In this document: positions 1 through 10,941 of the stretch, in pieces
Layout: each line of letters starts with the position of its first letter
Position numbering within the stretch: the stretch's first letter is position 1
Source of the DNA: Ipomoea triloba
Taxonomy: Eukaryota; Streptophyta; Magnoliopsida; Solanales; Convolvulaceae
DNA: 64,000 nucleotides
Assembly (NCBI RefSeq): GCF_003576645.1
Contig: NC_044920.1
Coordinates: 19,599,100 to 19,663,099 of the forward strand
Direction: 5' to 3'
Notes under the pieces: generated by a model
What the model saw: the letters and a program-made list of their open reading frames with translations, nothing else
Told to the model about the DNA's origin: nothing
Database searches by the model: none
Position numbers and translations under genes: made by a program

Positions 1-507
1 TCTAAGAAAATTAAATCTAGGACTAGGCAAAGCTTTCGTAAAGATGTCAGCTAGTTGATCTTTTGTTGAGATAAAGTTCACCTGAATGTCACCATTAGCA
101 ACCCTATCTCGAACAAAGTGATAGTCAATCTCCACATGTTTTGTCCTGGCATGAAATATAGGGTTGGCACACATGTAGGTAGCACCCAGATTGTCACACC
201 ACAGCTTTGGAGCTCGAACACCATCGATGTTGATTTCTCGTAGTAATGACATGATCCAAATAACCTCAGCACAGACATCTGCTAAGGCCTTGTACTCAGC
301 CTCCGTGAAATATCTTGCAACTGTCTTTTGCTTATTGCACACCCAAGACACAAGATTGGTGCCAAGAAACACTGCATACCCACAAGTAGACTTGCGATCT
401 TCAGGACAACCAGCCCAGTCGGAATCAGAGAAGGCATGAAGTTCCCTAGACTTTGACTGAGTCACACGTAGCCCGAAAGATAGAGTGCCCTTGACATACC
501 TGAGTAC
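1..507 (-). pseudogene. copia RNase H domain (C-terminal part of polyprotein)
   Basis: Minus-strand translation continues the RT reading frame past a TGA at about 506-508 and gives a typical copia RNase H: DSDWAGC followed by RKSTCGY, then [11 protein letters not shown] and EAEYKALA, and near the window edge TKHVEIDYHFVRD and ADIFTKALP. It would degrade the RNA strand of the RNA-DNA hybrid during reverse transcription. The TGA stands where the family usually has Arg (CGA), consistent with CpG decay. The true C-terminus is outside the window. Confidence 0.9.
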
Positions 508-2508
508 TCATTTCAACTGCTCCCAATGGGTCAGAGTAGGAGCATGCATATGTTGACAGAGCTGATTGACCGCAAAGGACAAATCCGGTCGCGTGATTGT
601 GAGATATTGCAGAGCACCAGCCAAGCTTCTGTATTTGGTTGGATCATCAAACGGATCTGCATTAAGCAACGGAGGTTTGGACGCAGCAATAGGTGTTGCT
701 AGAGGCTTACAATCAGTCATACCAGCCCGTTTAAGGATATCTGCCATATATCGCTTCTGAGAAAGGAGAACACCAGTGCCAGATTTCACAAGTTCAATTC
801 CAAGGAAAAACCCAGGATAACCAAGATCTCTAATCTTAAAGGCAGAAGCCAATTTGGATAGAAGATCAGCCACCAATTGCTGATCATTTCCCATAACCAA
901 TATGTCATCAACATATACTAACAAGTATACACAGACAGAACCACGAGAATAGTAAAATAATGACACATCAGTCTTTGAAGTGATAAAATCAATCGAAAGC
1001 AAAAAAGTATGCAAGCGATTAAACCAAGCCCGTGGGGCTTGCTTTAAACCATATAAAGACCGTCGCAACAAACAGACATGATCATGCAAGTGAGTGTCAA
1101 CATATCCAGGAGGTTGACGCATATAAACAGTTTCAGTTAACGTGCCATTCAGAAAAGGACGCATATAAACAGTTTCAGTTAACGTGCCATTCAGAAAAGC
1201 ATTATGTATGTCAAGCTGCCTAATCACCCATCCTGAAGAAATAGCCAATATGTCAAGCTGCCTAATCACCCATCCTGAAGAAATAGCCAAACTTAACAGC
1301 AATCTAATCACCCATCCTGAAGAAATAGCCAAACTTAACAGCAATTTGACTGTAGTGGGTTTAACAACTGGACTAAATGTATCAAAGAAGTCCTCACCAG
1401 GGACCTGGTTAAAACCCTTTGCTACCAGCCTTGCCTTGTGCCTTTCTATTGAACCATCAGCTTTACGTTTGGTTGCCTTGTGCCTTTCTATTGAACCATC
1501 AGCTTTACGTTTGGTCCGAAAAACCCACTTGCAGCCAATTTCAGCTTTACGTTTGGTCCGAAAAACCCACTTGCAGCCAATTATATTCTTACGTTTGGTC
1601 CGAAAAACCCACTTGCAGCCAATTATATTCATACCTGAGGTCCGAAAAACCCACTTGCAGCCAATTATATTCATACCTGAGTGAGGAAAAACCCACTTGC
1701 AGCCAATTATATTCATACCTGAGTGAGGAAGGACCAGGACCCAAGTCTGATTATGTAGGAGTACATTGAATTCTTGATCCATTGCCTCACGCCATTCTGG
1801 AAATTTAACAGCATGAGTGTAGCAAGTAGGTTCTGGAGGACAAACCAGACCAGACAAAGCCAAAAGTGGAGCCACAGACCGACTCCTAGTAGCCATCGTG
1901 TGGGACCGAACAGTCGGACGTGTGGACCTACCACGAGGCCGACCCCTCCGAACAGTCGGACGTGTGGACCTACCACGAGGCCGACCCCTCTGGCGAGCCG
2001 GGGCAACAAACCTACCACGAGGCCGACCCCTCTGGCGAGCCGGGGCAACAATAGGCTCAGCAGATGATGTGGACTGATCATGATCAGCACGCACAGGTGG
2101 CTGTAACTGCAATACGGACTTAGCCCAAGGTTGCTGCGTAGACGGTGGTAGCTGCACAACAACTTTACTAACAAAAGGAAACACATTCTTATCAAAGTGC
2201 ACATGTCTGCAAACATAAATCTTATTAGTCTGTAAGTCCATGCACCTGTACCCCCTAAAGGACGTAGGGTAACCTAGGAAGACATAGGGAGATGACCTGA
2301 ATGACATTTTATGACGGTTATAGGGACGCAAGTGAGGATAACACAGACAGCCAAAAACTCGAAGGAAAGAATACGAGGGAGAAGATTTATGTAATAGCCT
2401 ATGAGGACTGGAATTTTGTAACACAGCGGAGGGCATTTTTTTAATCAAGTAAACAGCAGTCTCAAAAGCAAAATCCCAAAAACGAGATGGCACAGAAGCA
2501 TGAGCCAT
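508..2508 (-). pseudogene. copia integrase C-terminal part and reverse transcriptase
   Basis: An open stretch of 666 codons. Its first part is the end of the integrase region (HASVPSRFWDFAFETAVYLI, then the LRVFGCLCYPHLRPY segment and an Arg/Pro-rich linker). The second part is the RVT_2 reverse transcriptase: WVLVLP, CKWVFRTKRKADGSIERHKA, VAKGF, GEDFFDTFSPV, YGLKQAPRAW and the catalytic YVDD box in LLVYVDDILVMG. Several 14-residue blocks are repeated in sliding register (for example NIIGCKWVF and LLLSLAISSGWVIR). These arise from 42-bp duplications and would inflate the protein by roughly 140 residues. I do not believe they are real. Stops separate this stretch from the parts on either side. 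Confidence 0.9.
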
Positions 2509-3510
2509 AAGAGTGAGACCGGTTTCAACAACATGTCTATGTTTCCTCTCTACACGCCCATTTTGTTCATGAGTGTAGGCACATGATTGTCTATGATTAA
2601 TTCCTAACTGAACAAACGAAGAATGCAGCTTTTTGTATTCTGCTCCTAAATCAGACTGAACAGACTTAATTTTACGATTAAAGGAGCGTTCAACTAAGGC
2701 ACGAAACTAATCAAATATGGCATACAAGTCAGATTTCTGTTTCATAGGAAAAAACCATGTATAACGAGAATGATCATCGACAAAAAGAACAAAATAACGA
2801 TAACCAGAGGATGACAAAACAGGAGCTGGTCCCCAAATATCAGTATAAATTAAATCAAGAACATTCGAACTAGTAGACTCAACACGTGGCAATGGGAATC
2901 GAGCAGATTTACCCAATTGACACGCAGAACATAAAGTAGAAGTACAACGAGAAGCACGACTAGAACTACTAACAGAACAAAAAGGAAGAATTTGACTTAA
3001 AACTCTTTGATGAGGATGACCCAAACGATCGTGCCACACCGACGAGGAAGCACGCGAGGAAACAAAAGCCTGGGGACTGACTTTTGGAACAGGAAGCGCA
3101 TAAAGACCACCCGAACTATTGCCGCGCAGGAGGATTGCTTTGGTTGTTATATCCTTCACAACAAAGAGAGACGGATGAAACTCAAAGAAAACGTCATTAT
3201 CTTTAGCAAAACGCTGAACAGATAAAAGAGAAGAGGATAAACCAGGAACATGTAAAACATCATACAATTGAAAAACCCTAGTAGGAGTAGGAAAGGTAAC
3301 ATGGCCAGTATGACTAATAATCAAACCCTTACCATCACCAACACGAAGAGAATCACCACCATTATACTCCTCAGATGTAGATAATGCAGCAATATCAGGT
3401 GTGGCATGGTTCGTTGCCCCGGTGTCAGGAATCCAAAGATGCGAGTCAGAGGCAAGATCTGGAGTTCCTTCTGAGTAGGTTAAATTAACCTGAGGACGCG
3501 TACCAACCAA
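2509..3510 (-). pseudogene. copia protease and integrase core
   Basis: Starts just after the zinc knuckle and holds the aspartic protease motif (WIPDTGATNHATPD), the GAG-pre-integrase domain (HDRLGHP followed by a Cys pair, CSACQLGK) and the first half of the DDE integrase core (YTDIWGP, FVDDHSRYTWFFP). A TAG near 2707 interrupts the frame. The sequence then continues in frame toward the QSDLGAEYK and EQNGRVERKHRH motifs at about 2540-2680. It would insert the cDNA into host DNA if intact. Confidence 0.88.
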
Positions 3511-4593
3511 AGAGTAACAAGCAGGAGCAATGTGACCAACTTTACCACATAATTGGCAACGTGGCTGCCAATTATTGTTTCTGGAACCACGCCCACGAGA
3601 CCTGCTGCCTCCACGTCCTCTCTACACAGCCTGCTGCTGCCCATTCGGCCAAGAGTTGCCGACATTGGAAGGACGAGACGGAGCCCAACCGCCACGCTGC
3701 GAACTGCCGCCACGCCATGGACGCCGCCCCCCACCACCGCGGTGAACTATAAACGCAGCAGCAGAGGACGGCTGGACACCGCCATACCCGTCGCCGACCG
3801 AGAACTCGTGCGACCCCAGTAAATCAGCAAGAGCAGGAAGACTTACCGGCCGACCATTGACGTTCAAGGAGGCAATGACGGAGTGATACTCTGGTCGCAA
3901 ACCTCTAAACACATACATATTAAGCTCCTCCAATGGCACTGAACGCCCAGCAAGGGCAAGGTCCTCGACCAGAACTTGCGCACGGGCTATGAAATCAACA
4001 GCCGAAGCATCCCCCTGGCGGATTGTTTGAAGCTGACCGAGAAGGTGCATGATCCGAGCATTACTAGAGGAAGCTAGAGCTCATTCAAGAGCCACCCAAA
4101 GTTCCTGCTACGTACGACAACCAACCGCAAGATACATGACCTCCGACGATAAAGACGAAATTAGCATGAAGAGAACCGCTTGATCTTGACGTACCCACGG
4201 AACGAACAATGGATTAGGCGTAGCAGGTGGCAGAGTAGAAGAAGCAGCCTCAACAACCGGATTAGATGGAGCAACAGTAGGTAGAAACGCAGGAGGGCAC
4301 GAATTCGTACCATCGACGAAACCGATTAGTTCATGGCCACGTAAAAAAGGAACAACTTGTGTTCGCCAAAACAAGAAATTCTTATTGGTGAGCTTGATGC
4401 TCACATAGTGATGTGCAGTAGAAAGAGTTGCAACAGCCGTGCTCACATAGTGATGTGCAGTAGAAAGAGTTGCAACAGCCGAAGAAACATAGTGATGTGC
4501 AGTAGAAAGAGTTGCAACAGCCGAAGAAAAAGTGGAAGAAACAGCAGCATCAGAAACGATCTGTTCGGATGAATTAACAGATCCGTCAGCCAT
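3511..4593 (-). pseudogene. copia Gag with zinc knuckle
   Basis: The start codon at 4593 lies 16 bp inside the primer binding site. The N-terminal half has the usual plant copia Gag features (ISIKLTNKNFLFWRTQVVPFLRG, then the UBN2-type region MHLLGQLQTIRQGDASAVDF and FRGLRPEYHSV), and the C-terminal half is Arg/Gly-rich and ends in a CCHC knuckle (CQLCGKVGHIAPAC at about 3520-3565). Stops near 4108, 4080 and 3622 split it. Two 42-bp duplications at 4398-4528 add false repeats (STAVATLSTAHHYV type) near the N-terminus. Gag would form the particle that packages element RNA. Confidence 0.85.
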
Positions 4594-4608
4594 CGGGAAA
4601 GAAACCTA

Positions 4609-4623
4609 GGCTAGTTGATACCA
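4609..4623 (-). other. copia primer binding site
   Basis: Minus strand reads TGGTATCAACTAGCC directly after the LTR end (two-base spacer). The first eight bases match the initiator tRNA-Met complement used by most plant copia elements; the rest has drifted. Confidence 0.8.
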
Positions 4624-4625
4624 GA

Positions 4626-4812
4626 TGAGAACTGAATATTGTATTGATAGAGTTCTTGTTACAATGATAAAGAGTAGAGAATGTATATATACAAGTAGAG
4701 TCTTAGAAAGCCTAGAATAGATAATCCTAATATGAGTCAAATAGATAATCCTAATATGAGTCAAATAGATAGAGTCCTAATAATAACGTCAGATGCAACT
4801 ACATCCTGAACA
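4626..4812 (-). repeat. 5' LTR of the copia element (187 bp)
   Basis: On the minus strand it begins TGTTCAGGATG and ends TTCTCA, then runs into the primer binding site. It contains a TATA-like run (GTATATATAC at about 4690) and a 24-bp direct duplication at 4715-4762. The latter has a period unlike the 42-bp artefacts and is probably real. The partner LTR is outside the window, so the target duplication cannot be tested. Confidence 0.8.
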
Positions 4813-4876
4813 CGTGGCGCGCTGCGATTCGTCCGCAGTTCTCTCTTGGGCGGCCCGTACGCACCTAAACGCCATC

Positions 4877-4877
4877 C

Positions 4878-4951
<74 letters not shown>
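4877..4951. repeat. (TA)n microsatellite
   Basis: About 75 bp of nearly pure TA, interrupted by a single G, next to the copia LTR flank. The rest of 4813-5090 is AT-rich and holds no gene. Confidence 0.95.
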
Positions 4952-4957
<6 letters not shown>

Positions 4958-5089
4958 TAATATTACATTTCCATAATAAGTAATGTTGCCAAGTGCCCCT
5001 TACTTATAAAGAAAAATATAATACTTTTGAGAAAAATGTAATACTTTGAAATTGAAACGTAAAAGTATTGTATTTTCCCTTACAAGTGA

Positions 5090-5280
5090 CACCCGCCTCA
5101 TCAAGTGCGTCCGCCTCCTTTGACGTCCACTTCATTAAGTGCGTCCGCCTCCTCAAGTGGCGTCCTCCTCATCCAGCGCGTACGCCTCCTCAAGTGGCAT
5201 CCGCCTCATCCAGTGCGTCCGCCTTCTCAAGTGGCGTCCGCCTCATCAAGTGCGTTTGCCTCCTCAAGTGGCGTCCACGA
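5090..5280. repeat. 37-bp minisatellite, about five units
   Basis: Imperfect units of about 37 bp built on AGTGCGTCCGCCTCCTCAAG followed by TGGCGTCCGCCTCATC. Open frames through it are a by-product of the repeat. Confidence 0.85.
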
Positions 5281-5369
5281 TTATCAAGGTACCTATTGGT
5301 CATGGTCCACCATGATTAATTCTATTAAAAAATAATAATAATAAAAGGAATAAAAAAATTTCACACTTT

Positions 5370-5570
5370 ATTCCCTTAGGGCCGGCACGAGATCCGATTT
5401 CGCTAGCTACTTGACAGGAGGGTGTTTTTTGGGTTAAGCCTAAGGCTTGGTTACGAAAACACCACACTCTATTCCCTTAGGACCGGCGCGAGATCCGATC
5501 TCGCTAGCTACCTGACGGAAGGGTGTTTTCTTGGTCAAGCTTAAAGCTTGATTACGAAAACGCTATCCCC
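5370..5570. repeat. Two-copy tandem repeat, about 96 bp per unit
   Basis: Two diverged copies sharing ATTCCCTTAGG, CGAGATCCGAT, CGCTAGCTAC and GGTTACGAAAAC-type segments. No coding content seen. Confidence 0.8.
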
Positions 5571-5635
5571 TAAGGAGTAATACGAGCCTACGGTCAGTCG
5601 AAGTGAGCTCGCACGCGAAACGTTAAAAAAAAAAA

Positions 5636-5965
5636 AGAGGTCGGGGCCCCGTGCCTCGGCCACATTAGACGAGGCCATGCCTCGGCCAACAATCGGTCGA
5701 GGCAAATTGGCCTCGGCCAATCTACAATGGTCGAGGCCCCGTGTCTCGGTTATTATCGCCGAGGCCCAGTGCCTCGGCTATAATGGCCGAGGCCTTGCAC
5801 CTGCCTAAATCGACCGAGGCAGCCTCTTCCATAATTGGCCTCGGCCCTGTGCCTCGGCTATAGTGGCCGTGGCAGCCTTTTCCACAATTGACCTCGGCCC
5901 CGTGCCTCAGCTACAATGGCCGAGGCCTTGCCCCGACCAAAATCGATCGATGCCCTGCCTCAGCC
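5636..5965. repeat. GC-rich GCCTCGGC / GCCGAGGC repeat block
   Basis: Some 330 bp made of alternating GGCCTCGGCC, GTGCCTCGGC and GGCCGAGGCC words separated by short AT-rich spacers (ACAATGG, TATAATGG). Direct and inverted copies mix, so the strand can fold back on itself many times. It resembles the sub-terminal repeats of some DNA transposons, but I cannot delimit element ends. Confidence 0.7.
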
Positions 5966-6264
5966 TACCTTTAAAAAAAAAAGAAAAAAAATTATTAATC
6001 TCGCTTCTGCTCTATTATTACTCCCTAGTTGACTCAGCTACGCTCGTAAATTGGGGAGTAGGAGGTTGGTGATAGGATAATTAGGCAAACATCACCCGAT
6101 CCGAACCACAAGAAGGCAGATAGACTCAGGAAAGTAAACAGTCATCCGTTACACAAGAAGGACACATTGAAGAGGAGTTACTCCAACGGCTCCTTGCTTG
6201 GAGTCATTACATGCACTTAGTGTACGTAATGATACAAACTATGCATTGGTAACATATTTACCGT

Positions 6265-6600
6265 CAATTACTTTTACGTATTTCTTAATGTGTCAAACAA
6301 ATATAGGCTAGCTACTTTAATCTAGTGAACTCCCAAAACAATGTTCAAATCAAGAATTTAAGAGTAGAAATAGAAGTTATGAGTAAAATTAAATTCAGAG
6401 TATTTTCCTTTCTTTTGTCTTCACACCAAACTATCACATTGTGCAGACTGCAGACGAGCCACATTGACTGTGGAAATTTCTTGCCACCTAGTTAATTAGC
6501 TTTTAAGGGCATCCACAATAGTGCATTTTTTTTTTGTTTTTTTAAGGAAAAAATTTAAAGAGTGATTTTTAACAAATGAGGATAGCTATAAAATAAGGAG
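6265..6600 (+). promoter_or_regulatory. Promoter region of peptide copy A
   Basis: Homologous to 6741-6856 (copy B promoter) and to an orphan block at 27484-27670. Shared words include CTTAATGTGTCAAACA, GTAGAAATAGAAGTTATGAG, the TATCACNNTGTGCAGAC motif and GCCACATT. A TATA box, AGCTATAAAAT, lies at about 6582-6592, roughly 75 bp before the start codon. Copy A has an extra AT-rich segment between the conserved block and the TATA box. Confidence 0.6.
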
Positions 6601-6666
6601 TACAACTTCTTTTATCATCAGCTAACCAATTAAATCTCTTTTCTCTTCAATTTCTCTAATTGGAAA

Positions 6667-6745
6667 ATGGTTGCCACTTCCAAAAATACTCCATTATTAT
6701 TTCTCTTAGGTCTTTTGATAATCACATTTCTCTTCACAACAATTT
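6667..6745 (+). pseudogene. Secreted-peptide gene copy A, truncated signal-peptide exon
   Basis: The ATG at 6667 opens a signal peptide (MVATSKNTPLLFLLGLLIIT) almost identical to copy B. The exon should continue for another 25 bases or so to a GT donor. Instead, after CTCTTCACA it switches into sequence homologous to the copy promoter (TATCACGCTGTGCAGACAG). No middle or last exon follows. Copy A is therefore a stub made by unequal recombination at the shared word CTTCACA. Translation could run on through the promoter sequence to a stop near 6840, but that tail has no family counterpart. Confidence 0.65.
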
Positions 6746-6856
6746 ATCACGCTGTGCAGACAGGCGGGCCACATTATATTTACCGTGGAAATTTCTTGCC
6801 ACCTAATAAGTTATTTCATTTTCAATGTTCACTTATAAAGTAAATGAGGATGGCTA
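6741..6856 (+). promoter_or_regulatory. Promoter of peptide copy B, cut by a LINE at the TATA box
   Basis: Aligns with the copy A promoter (TGTGCAGACAG, GCCACATT, GTGGAAATTTCTTGCCACCT) and ends GAGGATGGCTAT, where copy C reads GGATGGCTATAAAG. The LINE poly(T) follows at once, so the TATA box is split and the rest of the 5' region resumes only at about 9525. Confidence 0.7.
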
Positions 6857-9527
6857 TTTTTTTTGGTGAAAAAAAGGGACTCAGGGTCCCGAGGATTAGC
6901 TTTGCCGACACGAAGCGACACTCTGAGCATCATGAACCAGGAAATCCCTAAGAGCTTCTAGGGGGTGATCCATGATGGAGGTTCCACGGGGAGCATCTTG
7001 ACCCCAAATTCGCAAGGAGATCAGCACATTGATTACCTTCCCGGAAGACGTGCACGATTTTGAAGTCGTGGAAGTTCTCCATGAGAGCTTTACAGTCCAG
7101 GATTAGTGTATTTGTAGAAGTCGGATTACCGATTTGGTCCTCCAAAGCTTGCACCATGGCTTCCGAGTCGGTTTCAGCAAAGAGATTGATGAGGCCTCTA
7201 TTTTTAGCAATAACGAGACCCTCCCGAAGACCCCACAGTTCCACCATGAAGCTATTCGCATGAACAATATTAGACACAAAACCTGTAATCCAGCGACCGT
7301 GATGATCACGGATCAACCCTCCTGCGCTTGCAAGGCCGGGGCTTGATTTTTTCGCTCCGTCAGTGTTGAGTTTGAAGGCGCCTGGCATGGACGGAGTCCA
7401 TGAAACCCAAACTTGATTAGCTGCCACAGGACCTTTATGATTGAGAAGGAATTGGCGCGCTTCGTACGAATCTTTCCTTGTCTTTTGCAGAATCTCCAAA
7501 GCGGTCGCCCAAGAGCCTCTGAAGATGCCATTATTCCGTGCCAACCAAATGTTCCACAGCATGTAGGGGAAAGTCACGCTCCAATTGGTGTCCAAACCAT
7601 CCCGAAGCTTACTCGTACAATCCTGCTTTATCCAGTGCTTGAGAGGGAGGTGGCTGGCTATGCTGAAGTTTGCCGGCGTGTCTGCCATCCTCCAACAATT
7701 TATCGCCATTCTACATCGCCTGAAGATATGGTTGAGGGTTTCTTCCGGTTCTCCGCAGCACTGACAAGTTGCACTGTCCGTCAAGCCCCTCCTTTGTCGT
7801 TCTGCGTTAGTGAGAAGCCCATCCATGGTGATTTTCCACAAGAAAAGCTTGACTCGTTCCACACATTTGGCATCCTAAATCCATGCATGCGTCTCACTCT
7901 CTTCGTCAGAAGCTGCAATAACAGAATAAGCCGAGGCAACAGAGATCATACCTGAGTTGGAGTGCGGCCAGACGATAGTGTCTTCTAAATCATTTATGGC
8001 CGAGATTGGGACTGCCCTAATGTCATCAACTATGTCCGTTGGAAGCAAGCGGTCAAGGGTCGACGTATCCCATGTTCTATCAGCGGTGATGAATCTGTTA
8101 ACCATGAGCGGATCCACGGAGGAAGGGATGGTAATGTTGGGTAAGCCATTGAGAGGACCTTTACCTACCCACCAGTCGTCCCAGAAGTTGATTTTGTCAC
8201 CATTACCAACTTTCCATTTGACACCGTCTAAAAGAACTTCTCTTTCCCTTATAATACCCTTCCAACCCCAAGACCCATTCCTAGGGCTTGGGAGTTGGAG
8301 GAAGTCTTTACCTTTGACATACTTTTCACGGAGAGCCGTGACCCAGAGTTTGTCTTGGTTTGTATAAATTTGTCCAGCCAACTTGGTGAGGAACGCCAGG
8401 TTAAAGTCTCGAGCTTTTCGGAGACCGAGATCTCCAGTTTCTCAGGGTTTGTAAATGTCATTCCAGTTGACCGAATGAAGTTTTCGAGTATTTTCCGAGT
8501 GTCCCCACAAAAAGCTCCTGCAAACTCTGTCAATGTCATTACAAGTACTTACCGGTAATGCTATAGCTTGCATGGTGTAGGTAGGGACTGTAGCCAGCGA
8601 GGACTGAACAAGGACTCTTCTACCCGCCATACTGAGAGATGCCGCTTTCCAAGTTGCCAGTTTCCTCTTCATTTTATCCAAGATTGCTGCAAACATATTC
8701 TTTGAAACATGTTTTTGGAGCATAGGTATCCCCAAATACGATCCAAGTTCCGGAGAGATTGGGATATTCATTCGATCTCTAATCCGTCTTTTTGTACCTG
8801 CATCCAAGTTAAGATAACAGTAAATCAAGGATTTAGTGAAGTTTACCTTAAGACCGGAGGCTTTGCTGAAGGTGTTGAGGCAGTTTATCATGACTCTTGC
8901 TTGCCCTTCCGTTGCCTCACCAAACAGCATGAGGTCATCTGCAAAGAAGAGATGGGAAATGCCGGTGCCTCCTCTCGAGATTCGGACTGGTTTCCAGTTG
9001 CCCGTATCAACTTTTTTATGGATTTCATACGCCAATCTCTCCATGACCAAGTTAAAGAGGTAGGGGGCAAGAGGGTCTCCTTGCCTGAGGCCTCGACCAG
9101 GGCTAAAAGGAGGGAGGCGACCACCGTTCCAAAGGATAGATAAATCACTATTCTGAAGAGAAGATAGCATAAACTTGATCAGACGGCTACGAAAGCCAAA
9201 GCTATTCAGAGTGTCATTCAAGAAATTCTAGGAGACGCTGTCATAAGCCTTGTGAAGGTCAATCTTAACAATCATATACCCTTTCTTTCCTCTCATGCGG
9301 TTCATGGTATGAACTACCTCCTGTGTTAAGATCACGTTATCCAGAGTAGATCGACCTGGGAGAAAACTGTTCTGATGAGGGCCAATCACTTTACACATAA
9401 TAGGTCTTAGTCGATTGACTAAAACCTTGGAGATAATTTTAAAAGCCACATTAAGGAGAGTGATGGGTCTGAAGTCTGCCGCTGTTTCCGGAACGTCTTT
9501 TTTCGGAATGAGGGTCATGAAGGAATA
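6857..9527 (-). mobile_element. 5'-truncated LINE retrotransposon (L1-type, with RNase H)
   Basis: Minus-strand LINE. Its 3' end is marked by a run of eight T on the plus strand at 6857, right after the interrupted GGCTAT. The 5' end falls inside the RT domain near 9515-9530, where the neighbouring sequence resumes the leader of peptide copy B. Target-site duplication is unclear. A possible short microhomology, AATGAGG, occurs at both sides. Only ORF2 sequence is present, so this is a dead 5'-truncated insertion. Confidence 0.9.
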
Positions 9528-9530
9528 CAA
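6948..9530 (-). pseudogene. LINE ORF2 fragment: RT, zf-RVT and RNase H
   Basis: Four frame-shifted pieces read in order. 9228-9530: RT start (SFMTLIPKKDVPETAADFRP, LPGRSTLDNVILTQE, KIDLHKAYDSVS). 8442-9221: RT core with GLRQGDPLAPYLF and the catalytic FADDLMLF. 7875-8381: the connecting region (KVGNGDKINFWDDWW). 6948-7862: the zf-RVT zinc-binding segment (LFLWKITMDGLLTNAERQRR, CQCCGEPEETLNHIFRRC) and a C-terminal plant LINE RNase H (FKLNTDGA, AGGLIRDHHGRW, ETDSEAMV, ADLLANLG). The endonuclease and ORF1 are missing by 5' truncation. Frameshifts near 9225, 8400 and 7870 make it non-functional. Confidence 0.92.
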
Positions 9531-9595
9531 CTTTGTATACCATCAGCAACTAATTTAACCAAATCTCTTTTCTCTTCAATTTCTCTAATTGGAAA

Positions 9596-10847
9596 ATGGC
9601 AACCACTTCCAAGAATGCTCCATTATTATTATTTCTCTTAGTTCTTTTGATCAACACATTTCTCTTCACGTTTCCATGCACTGCTCGACCTGGTACGTAA
9701 TCACTACTCAACTTGTGGCTATCTATTTTATTGTCATCATCATCCAAACAAACTAAAACAACTCTCTTAAGCTGATGTAGGACAAAGGGAACCAAAAGAA
9801 CACAAACAATATAACTCAAACTCAAAGACTTTCAATAATATTCAACTTGAACTTCTGAATACAAAAGTTTGTTTAAATAGATAATTAGGAAAACTGAAGA
9901 GTTGCAAATATTAAAAGCATGGGAAAAGTAAAATAATCATAAAGAGAATTACAAATATTAAGAATATTGAAAGCTAATCCAAGTTTCAAATAGAACTAGC
10001 CGCCAAACTCCATGTCTCTTAGAATTCATGTATTTAACCATTATAGCTTCAATTCTTGTGCGGCATCATAAGCACATCCTATTTGTTTGTTTGTTTGTTT
10101 TTTTTTTTTTTTTTCAAAATACTATTTGTGATCCTTTATCTATAATGACTTGTTAATTTCAATTATTACTTTGATTAAATTTATTTTAATTTACCACTTT
10201 TCATATCTATCAAATTTGATCAATTTAAAAATACCATACTGTAAATAAACTAATTAAATTTGATAGAATATAATAGGTAGTCAATTAGTGAAGATAATTA
10301 TTATTGTGATAAGGAGAATAGCTAGCCACCACTCTTCCCCATTTTATTTCTATATTTTTAATCATTTGGTTATTCCTTTGTATAAAAGATCGTCAGAACT
10401 AAATAAAATAATAAAACAAAATAAAATAAGCAAAGCAGTCGCTATATGCAAGAATTGAATGATTGTTCATGCATAATCATAATGAAGTTTCGTGATCGTC
10501 CACCAGGAGGAAGACTAGGAGGTATGTCAACAATAAAGAGATGATTTCACCAATTATATATTTTCAATTGTATGTGTACAATTATGTAGTTCATACATGA
10601 TTACACAAAACATCATCAAAAATTATTATTGATAATATATGTTACAAGTATGTAGGGCATATATACTGATATCAAGTATAATCTGTATTAATACCTTTGA
10701 CTTGTAAATTTTTGTGATAATTTTGACTCTTAAAACAATTTTTTTGTCTCCGCCCCTAGAGCTCCACGTACTATAAAATACTGAATATTTGTAATCTGTA
10801 ATTCACTTATAATTCTAATGGTGTTTGCAGCTCCACGTTGCTGTTGA
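9596..10847 (+). CDS. Small secreted-peptide gene, copy B (3 exons, about 60 aa)
   Basis: Exon 1, 9596-9692, encodes a clear signal peptide (MATTSKNAPLLLFLLVLLIN, ending CTARP). Exon 2, 10453-10521, is 69 bp, a multiple of three, and ends FRDRPPGGRLG. Exon 3, 10831-10847, encodes APRCC and a TGA. Introns are GT-AG (gtacgt to tgcaag; gtatgt to tttgcag), both in phase 1, as in copies C and D. The product would be cleaved and exported. Its mature part has four Cys, two at the C-terminus. I recognise no named family. The exon 2 acceptor is the least certain point. The gene's TATA box is broken by the LINE and its 3' side by a Helitron in a (TA)n tract, so expression is doubtful. Confidence 0.5.
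9693..10452 (+). other. Intron 1 of peptide copy B, no other gene seen
   Basis: AT-rich, with a (GTTT)n/poly(T) tract near 10090-10115. I see no coding potential or element ends in it. Confidence 0.5.
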
Positions 10848-10864
10848 ACTTGGCACGGAGGAAG

Positions 10865-10867
<3 letters not shown>

Positions 10868-10938
<71 letters not shown>
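10868..10938. repeat. (TA)n microsatellite, Helitron target
   Basis: About 70 bp of TA directly after the last exon of copy B; copy D has a short TA run at the equivalent place. The Helitron starts at its right edge and the TA run resumes at 16954, showing insertion inside the microsatellite. Confidence 0.9.

Positions 10939-10941
<3 letters not shown>

Larger units (their letters stand above)
1..4812 (-). mobile_element. Ty1/copia retrotransposon, left end outside window
   Basis: Reading on the minus strand the order is 5' LTR (4626-4812), primer binding site, gag, protease, integrase, reverse transcriptase and RNase H, which is the Ty1/copia order (integrase before RT). The 3' LTR lies left of base 1. 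The coding region is nearly continuous but broken by a few stops, so this copy is probably dead. Ten or more in-frame 42-bp duplications inside it are best read as assembly errors, not element biology. Confidence 0.95.

Noticed and set aside
1117..2051. Repeated 14-residue blocks in the copia reverse transcriptase and linker
   Set aside because: Every repeat corresponds to an exact 42-bp step that also occurs in unrelated non-coding sequence; judged assembly artefact rather than protein repeats.
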